A stretch of DNA of 64,000 bases from Biomphalaria glabrata (taxonomy: Eukaryota > Mollusca > Gastropoda > Planorbidae). The translations under genes and the position numbers were made by a program. This document shows positions 35,284 to 46,900 of this stretch, piece by piece. The stretch is taken from positions 46,028,199-46,092,198 of the forward strand of contig NC_074718.1 of NCBI RefSeq assembly GCF_947242115.1. Reading direction: 5' to 3'. The first letter of the stretch is position 1. Every line of letters begins with the position of its first letter. The notes under the pieces are model-generated. The model did not search any database and had not been told where the DNA came from. It saw nothing but the letters and a program-made list of their open reading frames with translations.

Positions 35284-36235
35284 CTTAATTGCAGAAGTGT
35301 TGTACATAAAATCATTCCGTACTCAAGTTTAACTGCCATTGGTTAGAATCAATATCTTAAATAGAATAAGGTGTAATTGTGAACATTAAGCCACAGAGAT
35401 GTGACCCTACAATGACTATGCTACAAGTAGTAGTTGTTCTTTATAATTCTAGCAATCAATTGTTTTGTTAAAGGCCCCTCGCACTATTAGATCTTCAAAT
35501 TAGCCTAGTGATATTGTAATATGTGATTTATATTAGCTGATATATTATTGCTTTAATGGATTAACAAGAATTGGTTCTGTTACTTTTCATAACATTTGTC
35601 ATTACACCACAACTGATGCCTTACTGAACAAAATGTTCTAATGAAATGAAAAGTTATTTATTTTCTAATCTTGTTTTCAAGTTTCATCAATTTTTGTTTT
35701 ACTTGGCAGAATTTACAACAGAGTAAGAAGCATCACACAAATTTTATTGGGATATATAAATAGGGTCATCAAGTTGGCTTCTATACTTTAAATACCAAAC
35801 CACACCTTATAGTTCTCTAGTTCTGACTCAGTGTCATGTTGATCTGGTTGCTCTGTTCATCACATTTGACTTATAGCTCAAGATTTGAAATAATTTTTAA
35901 AAAAAAAGCTCAACATTTCTTTAAACTTGTTCAAAATTTAGATTAGACCAATGAAAATAATTATATAATTTCAAGTAAACTTTAAATGTATAAAATATTA
36001 ATAAGGAGAGATAATATAGACCTGAAGGCTGTGGAATATGCTAAATTTGAAGTAAGTGGGAGCTGGGAATAAAGGGAAACAACTGAGCATGATGTATATT
36101 CTACAAACTTACTTTTCTTGTTAGTGAAAGTAAACATGAGGATATAACATGTTATATGTTTTACATTTGTATTTTCACTCCAAAGAATTTGAAGGAGGGT
36201 GCCATTCTATTTTAATAATATAGATCAAGTAAGTG
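35284..36235. other. Gene-free DNA
   Basis: No frame, family or RNA gene recognised. Confidence 0.4.
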
Positions 36236-36239
36236 ATAA

Positions 36240-36778
36240 ATGCATTATAACTAAGAAAGAAGATAGCGAATAGAGTAGGAGCAAGTACACAGCCCTGCTT
36301 TACGCCATTTTCTATTGGAAAGTGATCAGAAAGGGCACCTCTGTGTCACACTGGCTTTCAGATAAAACCTAGTCCACTAAAGAGTGGGTTAGTCGGTCGA
36401 GCAACACTCGAGCAAAGATCTTTCCTGCTACTCACAGAAGTGTAATGCCTCGATAGTTTTAAGGTTTGAGCAGATAGACTTGTCCCCCTTTTTGTATAGG
36501 GATATGATTACGAAGTTCAGGTAGGACCACGCACTTCTCCCAGCATAGAGCGAACAAGTCTGTTAGACTCTCGGTTAGGGCAACACCACCCATTTTAAAT
36601 ATTTCAGCGTCCATCAGAGCCAGGTGCCTTGTGTTTTTTTTTTTTCGTTTAGATATTGCTGTCTCAATTTCCTCAGATGTCGGTAGGTCGTCGAGCTCCT
36701 CTCTCATATTTTTCTGGGGGACATTTGCAAGCGATTCTTTCGATAATGATGGGTCCATTGAGGCAGCGATTGCACGAA
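36240..36778 (-). mobile_element. LINE 5' part, inverted
   Basis: On the minus strand from 36778: MDPSLSKESLANVPQKN, ELDDLPTSEEIETAISK, TDLFALCWEKCVVLPELRN, then NYRGI and, near 36270-36330, GVKQGCVLAPTLFAIF with frame changes. This is the fingers/palm part of the reverse transcriptase lying just upstream of the catalytic YADD. Its downstream half lies next to it on the opposite strand. Confidence 0.85.
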
Positions 36779-38050
36779 GGCATTTATATCCGGCTTCGTT
36801 CTACCGGCAATGTGTTCAATCTTCGACGTCTACTATTCCATACAAAAACAAAGGTGATGGTCATAACGGAGCTTCTCTATGCCGATGATTGCGCCCTGCT
36901 AGCTCACAATAAACATGACCTCCAGAACGCGGTAAACGAATTTAATTACGCTGCCGCCTAACCCTAACCTCGGGAAAACAGAATTCATGTTCCAGAAGTC
37001 GCCCAATAAAACATACTCAGCCCCAAGGATCACCGTAAACGGACAGCCCCTTAATGTGGTAGACCACTTCACATATCTAGGTAGTATATTGTCAAATGAC
37101 GCCTCACTTTCAAGGGAAGTTGATAACCGTCTCGACAGGACCAGTAGCGCTTTTGGACGCCTTCAGGCGAGAGTTTGGCGGAACAGATCGCTCCGCCTGC
37201 CTATAAAAATTAGTGTCTACCAGTTGGTGGTTCTCTCAACCCTTCTGTATGGCTCTGAGACATGGACACTATATAGGAAACATCTAAGACTTCTTGAGCG
37301 CTTCCACCAAAGATGCTTGCGCTCCATCATGGATATAGGATGGCAAGACCGCACTACAAACAGCAATGTCCTTGTGAACGCCGGTATGGACAGTATAGAG
37401 GGACTTTTTTTGGTGTGACAGTTGCGCTGGGTAGGGCACGTATCCCGTGGGAAGCGTGATCGAGAGGCTTGGCTTGGCTACCTAGAAGGGGGATCGAGGT
37501 TCGACACCCGACTCGGGCAGAGTTGTGTTTACTGAGCGCCTAAAGGCAGCATGGAAAACCAACTCCTAGATACCCCCTCCTCCCACTGGTCCACAAATGA
37601 GATTGGACCAAACGCGCTCTGAGCATGTTATAAGCATGAAAGTAGCGCTATATAAAAGCTATAATAATGAGAGACGAACGTATGCCAATGGCAGTCTTTT
37701 TTTTTTTTTGGTGAACTAAAAGGTGATCGACGTAACAGAAGCGCCCCACGGAAACAAGTCAAAGACCAGCTTAGGCGTCAACTTTCTTTGGCTGACATAG
37801 AAGAGAGTACCTGGTTGCATGCGGCCTCAGAACAAGACAGCTGGAGGTCACTCACGAAGGCCGCGAGATACACATTTGAGACCAAATGAAAATCTGCAGA
37901 CGGCGAAAAGAAAATCTAAATCGACCACCTGCGGACAATGGTTATGCTTACCCTGGATGTGGCAAAATAAGTAGGTCACAGCTGGGACTGCGCAGCCACA
38001 CGAAATACTGCATTCCTGTATTATATAATTATATAAAATAAGATATAATC
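36779..38050 (+). mobile_element. LINE 3' part, plus strand, zinc-finger-ended family
   Basis: The plus strand reads ELLYADDCALLAHNKHDLQN (catalytic YADD), then frame 36987-37418 FTYLGSILSNDASLSREVDN, STLLYGSETWTLYRKHLRL and CLRSIMDIGWQDRTTN. After a SINE insertion at 37447-37672 come 'gctgacatagaagagagtac' coding and, near 37925-38010, the RPPADNGYA...GCGK C-terminal finger, here damaged. With the inverted 36240-36778 segment it forms one insertion of about 1.6 kb of LINE. Endonuclease is missing. This is the best-preserved copy of its family in the window. Confidence 0.85.
37447..37672 (+). mobile_element. SINE family C inside the LINE
   Basis: 'aagcgtgatcgagaggcttg' to 'gtagcgctatataaaagcta' plus ATAATA. 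Compared with the 31.7-kb copy, about 17 bp of the head are absent. It splits LINE coding between 'gggcacgtatcccgt' and 'gagacgaacg', adjacent in other copies. Confidence 0.9.
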
Positions 38051-38439
38051 TACGGACTCAAAGACTAGTCTTATTATTATAGGCCTAACAAAGAAAATAA
38101 CGTGGAGGTCATTGATCTGATATAGCATGTTCAGTTAGTATAGACATATAGATATAAGTACTGTCATAGACTATATATAATCTATGGTACTGTCAGTAAA
38201 AAATACTTTTAAAATGTTTCGTATAATCTTTTTTTTTCATTTCAAACATGGGTATTCGTTTCGGATCAACATCAGAGAGAAAAAAAAAGGGGGTTATTTG
38301 ACACGGTTTTCGTCTGGGTAGTAATGAGCTCTTCTGTTAAACAAAATAAGATTTTTTCGTTGTTACAATTTTTACATGATTTTTAATTAGAGTCTAGTCC
38401 ATAGTTACTATTACTAGTATGGTTTCTAGATGCGGCAAC

Positions 38440-38850
38440 CACTGAACCAGTCATCTAAGATTCTAGATCTAGATCTAAGAATAAAAATAAAGAATAATAA
38501 TAGATTCTAATCCTAGATAGATCTAGATCTCAGTCTAGATTTAGATCTTAGCCAAAATAGAATCAGCGGTAAAACTAATCAGCTAGTTAAGCTAGGGCTA
38601 GAGGCAGGTAGGCTACTTACTTAGGACTTACTAACTTAGTTAGGGCTTAGGGACTTAGACTTATTAGGTCTTAGTCTTAGTAAGTTAGTTATAATTAAGT
38701 AAGTTAGTTAGACTAAGCCGTCTAAGTCTAACTAAGGTCTAAGGTAGTCGAGATTGAATCATTGATTCCAAATGTAGATCCTAGTAGTAGTAGTAGTAAG
38801 TAGTAGTAGTAGTAGATTATAGTAGATACTAGATCGATCTATCGACTATT
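38440..38850. repeat. AGATCT/TAGT-rich low-complexity DNA
   Basis: Overlapping 'agatctagatct' words, then runs built from 'cttagt', 'taagtta' and 'tagtag'. Same style as 13.2-14.1 and 53.5-54.2 kb. Confidence 0.7.
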
Positions 38851-38904
38851 CTAAAAATAAAAAAAAAAAGTCAAAAGACTAAATCAGTCAGCAATCTAGT
38901 CTAC

Positions 38905-41396
38905 AGTAACTTACGTTTATCGAACAAGTTAAGCTCATTCGCCGACATTTTTTATGTTTGAATTTGTGTATCTCCGTAAAAATTAGACCTAGAAAAAAAC
39001 TGATTATATCTATGAACTCCTCATCCATTTTTCTTAAAAAGTAGACACGTTTTATTCTATTACTACTCAAAGTTAAACTTATATTTGATGTTAAAGTGAG
39101 TCAGGTCGATGATTTCAAAAGCTTAAAATATCGAACACTTTTTTACCTTTATCTTATCTTATCGAACATATTAAGAACTTATCGAACACATGAGAAGTAT
39201 GGTGTTTTAAAAGTACTATAATCTTAAAATTTTGTGAAAAGTATGGTGTTTCAAAAGTGTTATAATCTATATTTTTTAAAATTTATATCATTTTCTTTTT
39301 ACGCCATGTCAAGACAGACAGATTTTAGTCATTTTCACATGGTCCACATCGAAGGAATCTATAATCTATCACTGATCAGCTCTGCTTAGAAACTGACGGT
39401 GCTAGGCCCAGTAACGCATTACCGTAGTACTTATTTAGGTCTAAGCTATTTTGAGACATAAGGCCATTAATAAATTAAATCCAGATATTATTTATTTGAG
39501 GGAGAGCCTAATAAGCTTTGGTAGCCAATAGATAATCCTCCCCAAGTCATTGCAGGACACAACAGTTTACTTGGTTGACCTAAAAACAAAACATACGGTA
39601 CGCAGCCCTACGTAACTAGCCGCCGATCTAGCACGCTCAGTGTATGTAACAGCCCAAAAGTCAGTGCTAGATATTTTTCGATCTGGGCGGGGAAGGGGGG
39701 GTGCTGAAAAGCTATGGTAGCTTGCGAGCTGTGTTACCTATAGATGTAGATAGATCCGTCCTCCCTAAACCACTTGGTTGACAAAAAAAAAAACACCGTA
39801 TTTTAGAGCACGCTTAGTATTTGTCACACACACACAAACAACATATCTATATATCTATCACGCCTAGTGTTTGTGACCTAATTAGCGGCTTGACCTTAGG
39901 TACTCGAATGATGGCTCTTCCCCCTTTCCCCTCAACATTGTTCTTACTACAACTTGAATAATGTTTTGGGGCTGCGTTGGTGGCCTGGTTTACACCTGTG
40001 TGTTGGGCTGTCACTGACCATTTTTTTTTGTTGTGTGTTAGTCTGGTGGCTGCGTTTGGATTGAGTCTGAAAAAGTGTGAATGTTGGAGAGTGGAATTGC
40101 GTAAGAAGAAAGCGCGGGTAAGGGGGTGTAGGCAGAATAAGAGAGTGGTTAAATGTGTTATTGTTATTATTTTGAGTATTTGTTATGTTTCAAAGGAGTG
40201 TCTTTGTAGCGCATTATGAGCTTTATCATACTTTATGGTATATGGTACTTTATATATAATTTTTTTAGACCCTGCGCCACACGTCTAGATCGAGAAGCAC
40301 ATCTGAATATGTATTTGAGGCTGACGTCACATTTTAATGGTCGATCAATTATTGATGATCTCTTGATACAGTGTCTGGACTGTTTCTCTCCCCCCCCCCC
40401 TTTTTTTTTTACCTACCAGAGACATTTTTATTTCAAAATACCATATCTACATTCTATACCCCCCCCCCCCCCCCCCAGCCCTTTCGTTTTATTAATATCT
40501 CTTCACATCAAGCACATGTGCTAGGTATTGGTTTATAAAACATAATTGGGAAGTTAATAGAATGGGGCATCTGAAAAAAAAAACACAACTGGATATATTC
40601 TAAATTCATTGTTCCTGTGTTATATTCTATATTCCTTGCACCTATGGTAGCACAACGATGATAATAGCATCAAACTATATGTGTCATAAAATCAAGCTTT
40701 TAAAATGGGTACAATTAGTGCATATCGATGTAAATCTATTTACTTAGAAAAATATAGCACATTTACGGTAAACCAAAAATAGCTGATACAAATTGTAACA
40801 CATGGGTAATTTATATATGTACTTTGCATTACATTATTTTTAAAAATAACAATTAAAAAATATATAATTTAAATATTTTGTGTTCTTTGGGTTATATCCC
40901 TTTGATGTTTATTTTTAACATTAAAATGGCGTTCGATATCTTACGAAGCTGAGATTGCTTATATAAAAACTGCTATTATCGAACACCCCCTTTTTAAACC
41001 TCAATTTTCATGTTTAGGTAGCAAAGGACACTTTAAAGAAAATTGTTGCAAATATTTCTCAGCCTAATTAGAAGCGTATTATATAGTTTTTGTTGAGCTG
41101 AACATCATTGGCATTAAAAAATACCCTTAACCCGAGACTCACTTCACTCTTCCCAAGAGGTCAAAAAAAGTGAAATTTTTATACCAATATTACCAATGCA
41201 CTTTGAATATAAGTAAAAAAATTATCCTCGGGTGAAAATGAAACTAAATATAACTAAACTATAAAGAAATGGACGATGCACAATAGGAATGGACTAGTTT
41301 CGTCATAATCATCGAAATAAAGGAGAATTTTAAAAAATACAATGGGGTGTTTGATAAGTACCTTAAAACAAAGGTGTTCGATAGATGTAAGTTACT
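38905..41396. mobile_element. Non-autonomous DNA transposon with TATCGAACA boxes
   Basis: Inverted ends AGTAACTTACGTTTATCGAA at 38905 and the complement of AGTAACTTACATCTATCGAA at about 41377-41396. The word TATCGAACA recurs near both ends: left at about 38917, 39129, 39160 and 39180; right at about 40978 and, on the other strand, 41375, with near matches at 40933 and 41350. The 2.5-kb interior has only short frames and poly-C/poly-T runs. Clustered subterminal boxes usually bind a transposase supplied by another copy. The target duplication is unclear (CTAC and CTAG flanks). Confidence 0.75.
40390..40480. repeat. Poly-C and poly-T homopolymer tracts
   Basis: C10 near 40390 followed by T10, and a C run of about 17 near 40460. 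The plus-strand frame crossing them (40216-40524) encodes proline/phenylalanine runs and is not credible as a gene. Confidence 0.8.
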
Positions 41397-41819
41397 CTAG
41401 ATCTAATTCTATACTCAGTCAGTTAATTAATACCCGACTACAGAAGAGTCTACTTAAAACTTTTTTACTTAGTCTTAGTAGTCTAAGTACTTATAATAGT
41501 TATATAATAAGTTACTAATCTAGTTAGACTCTAGTTATTAGGACCAGTGACAGTGTCCCAGTCACGCCCAGGCCAGTGACAGTGTGTTTAGTGACACTAG
41601 GCGTGAGTAGAGCAGGGGTTTAGACTTAGTCACGTCTTAGTGACAGTGCAGTGAGCGACTGACACAGAGTGAGTGCTTTTTTAAATTTTTGGGTATAGAT
41701 CTAGATATGATATAAATTAACTAATAACTTAATATAAGTCTCTATCTAATTTAGTAATTATATATCAAAGTATTAGTTTACATGACAAGATATGCACAAT
41801 CAGGTGGTAAAACTTCCCA

Positions 41820-42281
41820 TCAAAGGACCCTTTTGAAGAATGTTACGCAAGTGGCAGCGCCACGCTATCTATTGCTTCAGTAATCAGGTCACAAGTTTAC
41901 CGGCTTGACGGTGTCAGTAGTATCTCCCTCTAAAGCAAAAAAAAAATATTAAGATCAAGGCATCAATGCCAGGAAGTGTCTTTTTAGATATATATGTGGC
42001 TCCTTTGTCTCGAAAGGCAATGGATGCTCCCAAATGAGTCACTGGTTTTGGCTTAATCTCGAGACGGGGCAGAATCTGGTGTGGCTAATCAAGCCAATTC
42101 TAGAACAGCAGACTTTGCCACAATTCGTACAACCTGTAACTGTTGTCTCCCGTGTTGTTTTAGCCGCTTTGCAGCAGCACCAGAGTTTCCTCTCCGGGGC
42201 GCATTCCTGGGCCTTGGATAAAGGGGTCATGGGTGGCCCATGCGTCATGATCCCTCTCTCGACCTTGCTGATGTGATCCAA
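41820..42281 (-). mobile_element. LINE 3' end with C2H2 finger, second family
   Basis: The minus-strand frame 42039-42281 ends CTNCGKVCCSRIGLISHTRF, a C-terminal zinc finger typical of LINE proteins, preceded by low-similarity sequence. About 200 bp of likely 3' UTR follows. It differs from the CPGCGK family, so it is another LINE lineage. Confidence 0.6.
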
Positions 42282-42285
42282 AGGA

Positions 42286-42770
42286 ACTCTTTAGGTTCTA
42301 TGTAAACAAATGAAAGATTGTCCTGCTGGTTGCCTTACAAGAAACAAAGGCACTCTTTAGGTTCTATGTAAACAAATGAAAGATTGTCCTGCTGGTTGCC
42401 TTACAAGAAACAAAAGCACTCTTTAGGTTCTATGTAAACAAATGAAGATTGTCCTGCTGGTTGCCTTACAAGAAACAAAAGCACTCTTTAGGTTCTATGT
42501 AAACAAATGAAAGATTGTCCTGCTGGTTGCCTTACAAGAAACAAAAGCACTCTTTAGGTTCTATGTAAACAAATGAAGATTGTCCTGCTGGTTGCCTTAC
42601 AAGAAACAAAGGCACTCTTTAGGTTCTATGTAAACAAATGAAAGATTGTCCTGCTGGTTGCCTTACAAGAAACAAAGGCACTCTTTAGGTTCTATGTAAA
42701 CAAATGAAAGATTGTCCTGCTGGTTGCCTTACAAGAAACAAAGGCACTCTTTAGGTTCTATGTGAACAAT
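42286..42770. repeat. 66-bp tandem array, about 7.3 copies
   Basis: The unit begins 'actctttaggttctatgtaa' and starts at 42286, 42352, 42418, 42483, 42549, 42614, 42680 and 42746. Some units are 65 bp because 'aaatgaaagattg' is 'aaatgaagattg'; the A-deleted form occurs in units 3 and 5, showing spread by unequal exchange. The array directly abuts the LINE fragment on its left. Confidence 0.95.
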
Positions 42771-42899
42771 GCGATCAGTGGTGGCACACTTGTTGCACAT
42801 CAGTCCCTCAGAATGCAGAAGAAGGATTAGAAAAATTCAACCTTCTGTGTTCCGCCTGTTGCCCTGATCAATATCGTTAGTTCACATTAAACTTTAAAA

Positions 42900-43975
42900 A
42901 AAAATGTTATCATACATAACTCTTTACATTTCTATATTAAATACTTTCATTATTTCATGCTATATTATAGCAATCATAATTATTGTTATTGTGATATTAT
43001 AGTTAAAAAGTTAAAGATGGTCACTTTAATTTTATTTTTATTTATTTTCACCAATTGTGAATAATATTGAAATTTTAAATATATAAATTTGAATACAGCT
43101 ATATATAAATCTTTCTAAGCCTGTAAAAAAATCTTTGTTTTTTTTTCTTTAATTTTTTTTTTTTTACTTTTTTTTTAATAACATGTTCATGCTCAGAAAC
43201 CATAAAACAAAAAATTAAAAAAAATAAAACCTAATTTAAAATTATATATTAATAAGAATAGTGAAAAATTAATACACACAACATAAAATAAAAAGTCCAA
43301 ATTAAAGTAAAGCTCTCAATAAAACATGCAAACATAAAATAAACTACAAATTATTATATGCTACAATCTTCATCATTTAACTCTATTCAGTCATACAATA
43401 TAAACTGATTTTAGTATGACAAAACTACTTTGAAATTAAAAATAAATCTATATTGTCTTATTGGAAATGCATGGGGTATCTTAGAATTTAGTTAATATTA
43501 ATATAAAATTAAAATTTGAGTTTATTGAAGCCTGAAATAAATTATGGTGTCCGAAATCAAATAAACTGTGACAAATTTGTCTGAATTAATAATGACACAT
43601 GGTCTCTTTTGACCTTAAATATAATAAAAAATATAGGATAGGGTACAAAAATAAGTAGGCAACCTTTTCTTCATAAATTAAAGAACATTTTGGTACTTCA
43701 TTTTTGTTTCTATGTCAAACAATTATCAAATAATGCGCTGTCGAAGTCAAACTTTGCAATTTTGGCCTGTAGGTGTCCAAATAGCATAAACTACTCTAAT
43801 AATTTTTAACGTATACTCCAATTTTTGGCTGAGTCTTACTCTGCAAGTGACTGGTCTAAAATGTTTTTGTTATGAAATGGCTGTTATTTATTAACATTTT
43901 GTTTTCTCTACCTACAGATCTTTGAATCAGCTTGTTGACTTTAAAATCATTCTGTATAAATAAATATAGAAATAC
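42900..43975. other. AT-rich 5' flank of the MBLAC1-like gene
   Basis: No gene or clear repeat. Homopolymer T runs lie at 43138-43180. A promoter cannot be identified. Confidence 0.4.
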
Positions 43976-43981
43976 TGTAAA

Positions 43982-46900
43982 ATGTTTGACATTATTGTTC
44001 TAACAGAAGGTTACACCCAGCTGGACTCACAAGGTATAGACTTTATTTTTTTTCTTTGTTTTCTTGAAATCATTTTTTTTTATTCAAGAATACTTAAGGA
44101 CTTAATGGTATTAATCATTTATAACTTTTAACCCATTGACATTTTTTTAATGTTTAAATATTACTGAAACCCTTGGATTTAAAGGTTCTGTTTTTTTTGT
44201 TTTTTAAAACCTATTCTGTATTTGCCAATAGATGGTAAAACTTTTAATTTAGGGACCATGGCTTCTCAGCTCAATAAGTTGGCAGTTATCTATCCTTACA
44301 TATTCTGACATACTATTGGGACCTACATGCACTCTCTCTCTCTCTCTCTCTCTCTCTGTCCTAGTTGATCTAGATCTGACTGCAAGATCTATATGTGATA
44401 TAGATTAAATACTTCAATGATTTATTCTGGGTTTGATTTGACCCCCCCCCTCTTTCCCTTTTACCCCCTCCCCCCTAAAAAAAATCTTCACATAAGCTAT
44501 TGTAATTAAGCTAGATGTCAAATCATTATAATTGCATACAAATGGTGTTATTATTGATAATTAGTGCTATTGTATTCTATAATCTACTTTTAAAAGGCTT
44601 CATCATAAATAAAGTTCATAATTTGATTCAGTTTGAAAAGATGTGGTAACACATTTTTTTTTTTATACTAGAGCAACATTTAAAAAAACAACAACCAATG
44701 AATAAGAAAATATTCATTCCTTTGATTTATAAAATTTTAGACCAATTTATTCTCCTATTTTAATATTATGAAATTTGCTGTATAATACATTTTTTTTTTT
44801 TCAAAATCTACAATGATGTTAATTAATATATCGTTTACTTTGAAGGAACTGTTAGATCATGTAGCACCATCACACTACTAAAAGGTCCCCACCGCAACAT
44901 TATTGTTAATACTGGGAACCCTTGGGGAAAGGGACTTACTTCTCAAAGGTAAACTTTAATTTTATTTTAATTTTTATTTTCCCTTTTTTAGGATATATTT
45001 ACCTCTAGATGAGCTGCACATCTTTGTGAAAAGATTTGTATCAGAACCTTATATAGGCCAGACTAGATTTGTATCCGAACTTTATATAGGCCAGACTAGA
45101 TTTGTATCCGAACTTCTTTGGTCACCTACTGACTACATGTAGGATTGCTTAGATCCAATATTTTCCATCTAAATAGCTTTGTATTGCTAATTGTCTATAA
45201 ATCTGTCTTTCATCCAGTAAAATCTTTTCTTATATAATACTGATACTTGGACTCATGCATTTCTTAACATTTTACAGATGTTTAGTTTTTCATTTTGGCT
45301 AATTCAGACAGATATTTTATGTCTATTTGAACTATTTCTCAGAAAGAAAGGCACTTAAAGTATTAGACCATAATTGGAAAAAATGATTAACATACTTTAA
45401 TCTTTCACTAGTTCCTGTTTCGAACCCTGCAATCTATTGTGCAGATGATTATGTGGCCAGCACAATGACCAACTGCCTTTACTTTTCCCAACTAAAGTTA
45501 GGTACCCTACCTATTTCTTCTTGGGACTGTGGGTCACACTAGAATTCTTGCTTAGCCTTTAAGATCAGTTTTCATCTCCAAACCAAGTATTTCTCAAATA
45601 TTTGCTGGTTGAAAACAATAAGAATTTCATTTGTGCCGCCTTAAGTTGGCTGGAGAAATTTTTAGCGCTGTAGGCTTTTACAATGAAGGCTTTTAGAATG
45701 TAATGAAAAAGAAGACATATTATTATAAAACAATATTCTGATTTTATTTATCATAAATATTTACAATATGTATAGAATCCAAATTTATGTATCGGTATTA
45801 AATGTTCATTGACTCGCTGTTTTTCTTCCACCCCCCTTTTCACATTTTTTCAAATTGTCACTCCCCACAGTTTGAGAAATACTGTCCTAGCCAAAACTTC
45901 TTGCAGGGATAGAAGCAGTCTGGTTCTAACTTTGGACCGTAGTGGTGACATTCTCAAACACATACCAAAATAACTAGGCAGCCATCTCTTCTGTTGACTA
46001 GTTGCTTGCATCCCTCTCTGCACTCAGAATGACAGTCACAGAGTCAGTTCTGTCCACTCCTTGCTCGATTCTTTCCCCCTTTATAATTCACCAGATGAAG
46101 GACAAATGATGTTGTAACATGACCATACATTGTTTATGGTTTTATCAGTAGTCAATAGGGCACCATGAGAAGGAATCAACTTCAAAACACTTGTCACAGT
46201 ACAAATAATGTTGTTTTTTTTTTAACTAAAACAGATGTTTAGACACAATTTATATTTGTCTTCATATTGTTACTACTTTAAAACATTTAAATACTGTACT
46301 CTTCCCTTTGAGGCCACATACTTTTTTTTCTTTAAGGTCAAGTGCATTTGTCTTTGAGGCCAAGTACCCTTTTCTTTTTAGGTCAAGTACTCTTTAGTTT
46401 AAGACAAGTACTCTTCTCTTTGAGGCCAAGCCATTCATGAGACCAGTACATCATTTTGTTGCGACTAGTCATCTGGCCTGCATTTTGACAACCTAAAATA
46501 ACTTTCTCCAACATAATTCACATACATAAGATCTGACTTACATAAAATAAGAGTTAAGATCTTTTTTTACTATTTAGAATCTGTGTATGCTCTGCAGCTT
46601 TGAGTGACCAGGGTTTGAAACCTGAAGACATCCACTATGTTATTTGCTTAAATGGACACATAGAACAGATTGGCAACCTCAACCTCTTCTCTGGAGCTGT
46701 CCATTGTGTAGGCTATGATATTTGTCAACATGATCAGTACTTACTGCATGAGTTGAAAGAGGTATCTACAGACTAATATTTTTTGTTTTTAGTGTTTTGT
46801 GCAGACACAGTTTAAATTCTTTGTATTGCTCCCCTATGATTGTAGTAGTTGCATAGATAAAGATTTTGTAGACATAATAATGCAACTAGCGAAGCTTCCC

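Noticed and set aside
36987-37418. Stand-alone 143-residue host protein
   Set aside because: Its sequence is the LINE reverse-transcriptase thumb region, repeated at 20.4 kb on the other strand.
39977-40524. Two short plus-strand frames
   Set aside because: They cross homopolymer C and T runs and show no conserved motif; they lie inside a non-coding transposon.
42286-42770. CRISPR array
   Set aside because: The 66-bp units are contiguous with no unique spacers, and the DNA is eukaryotic.
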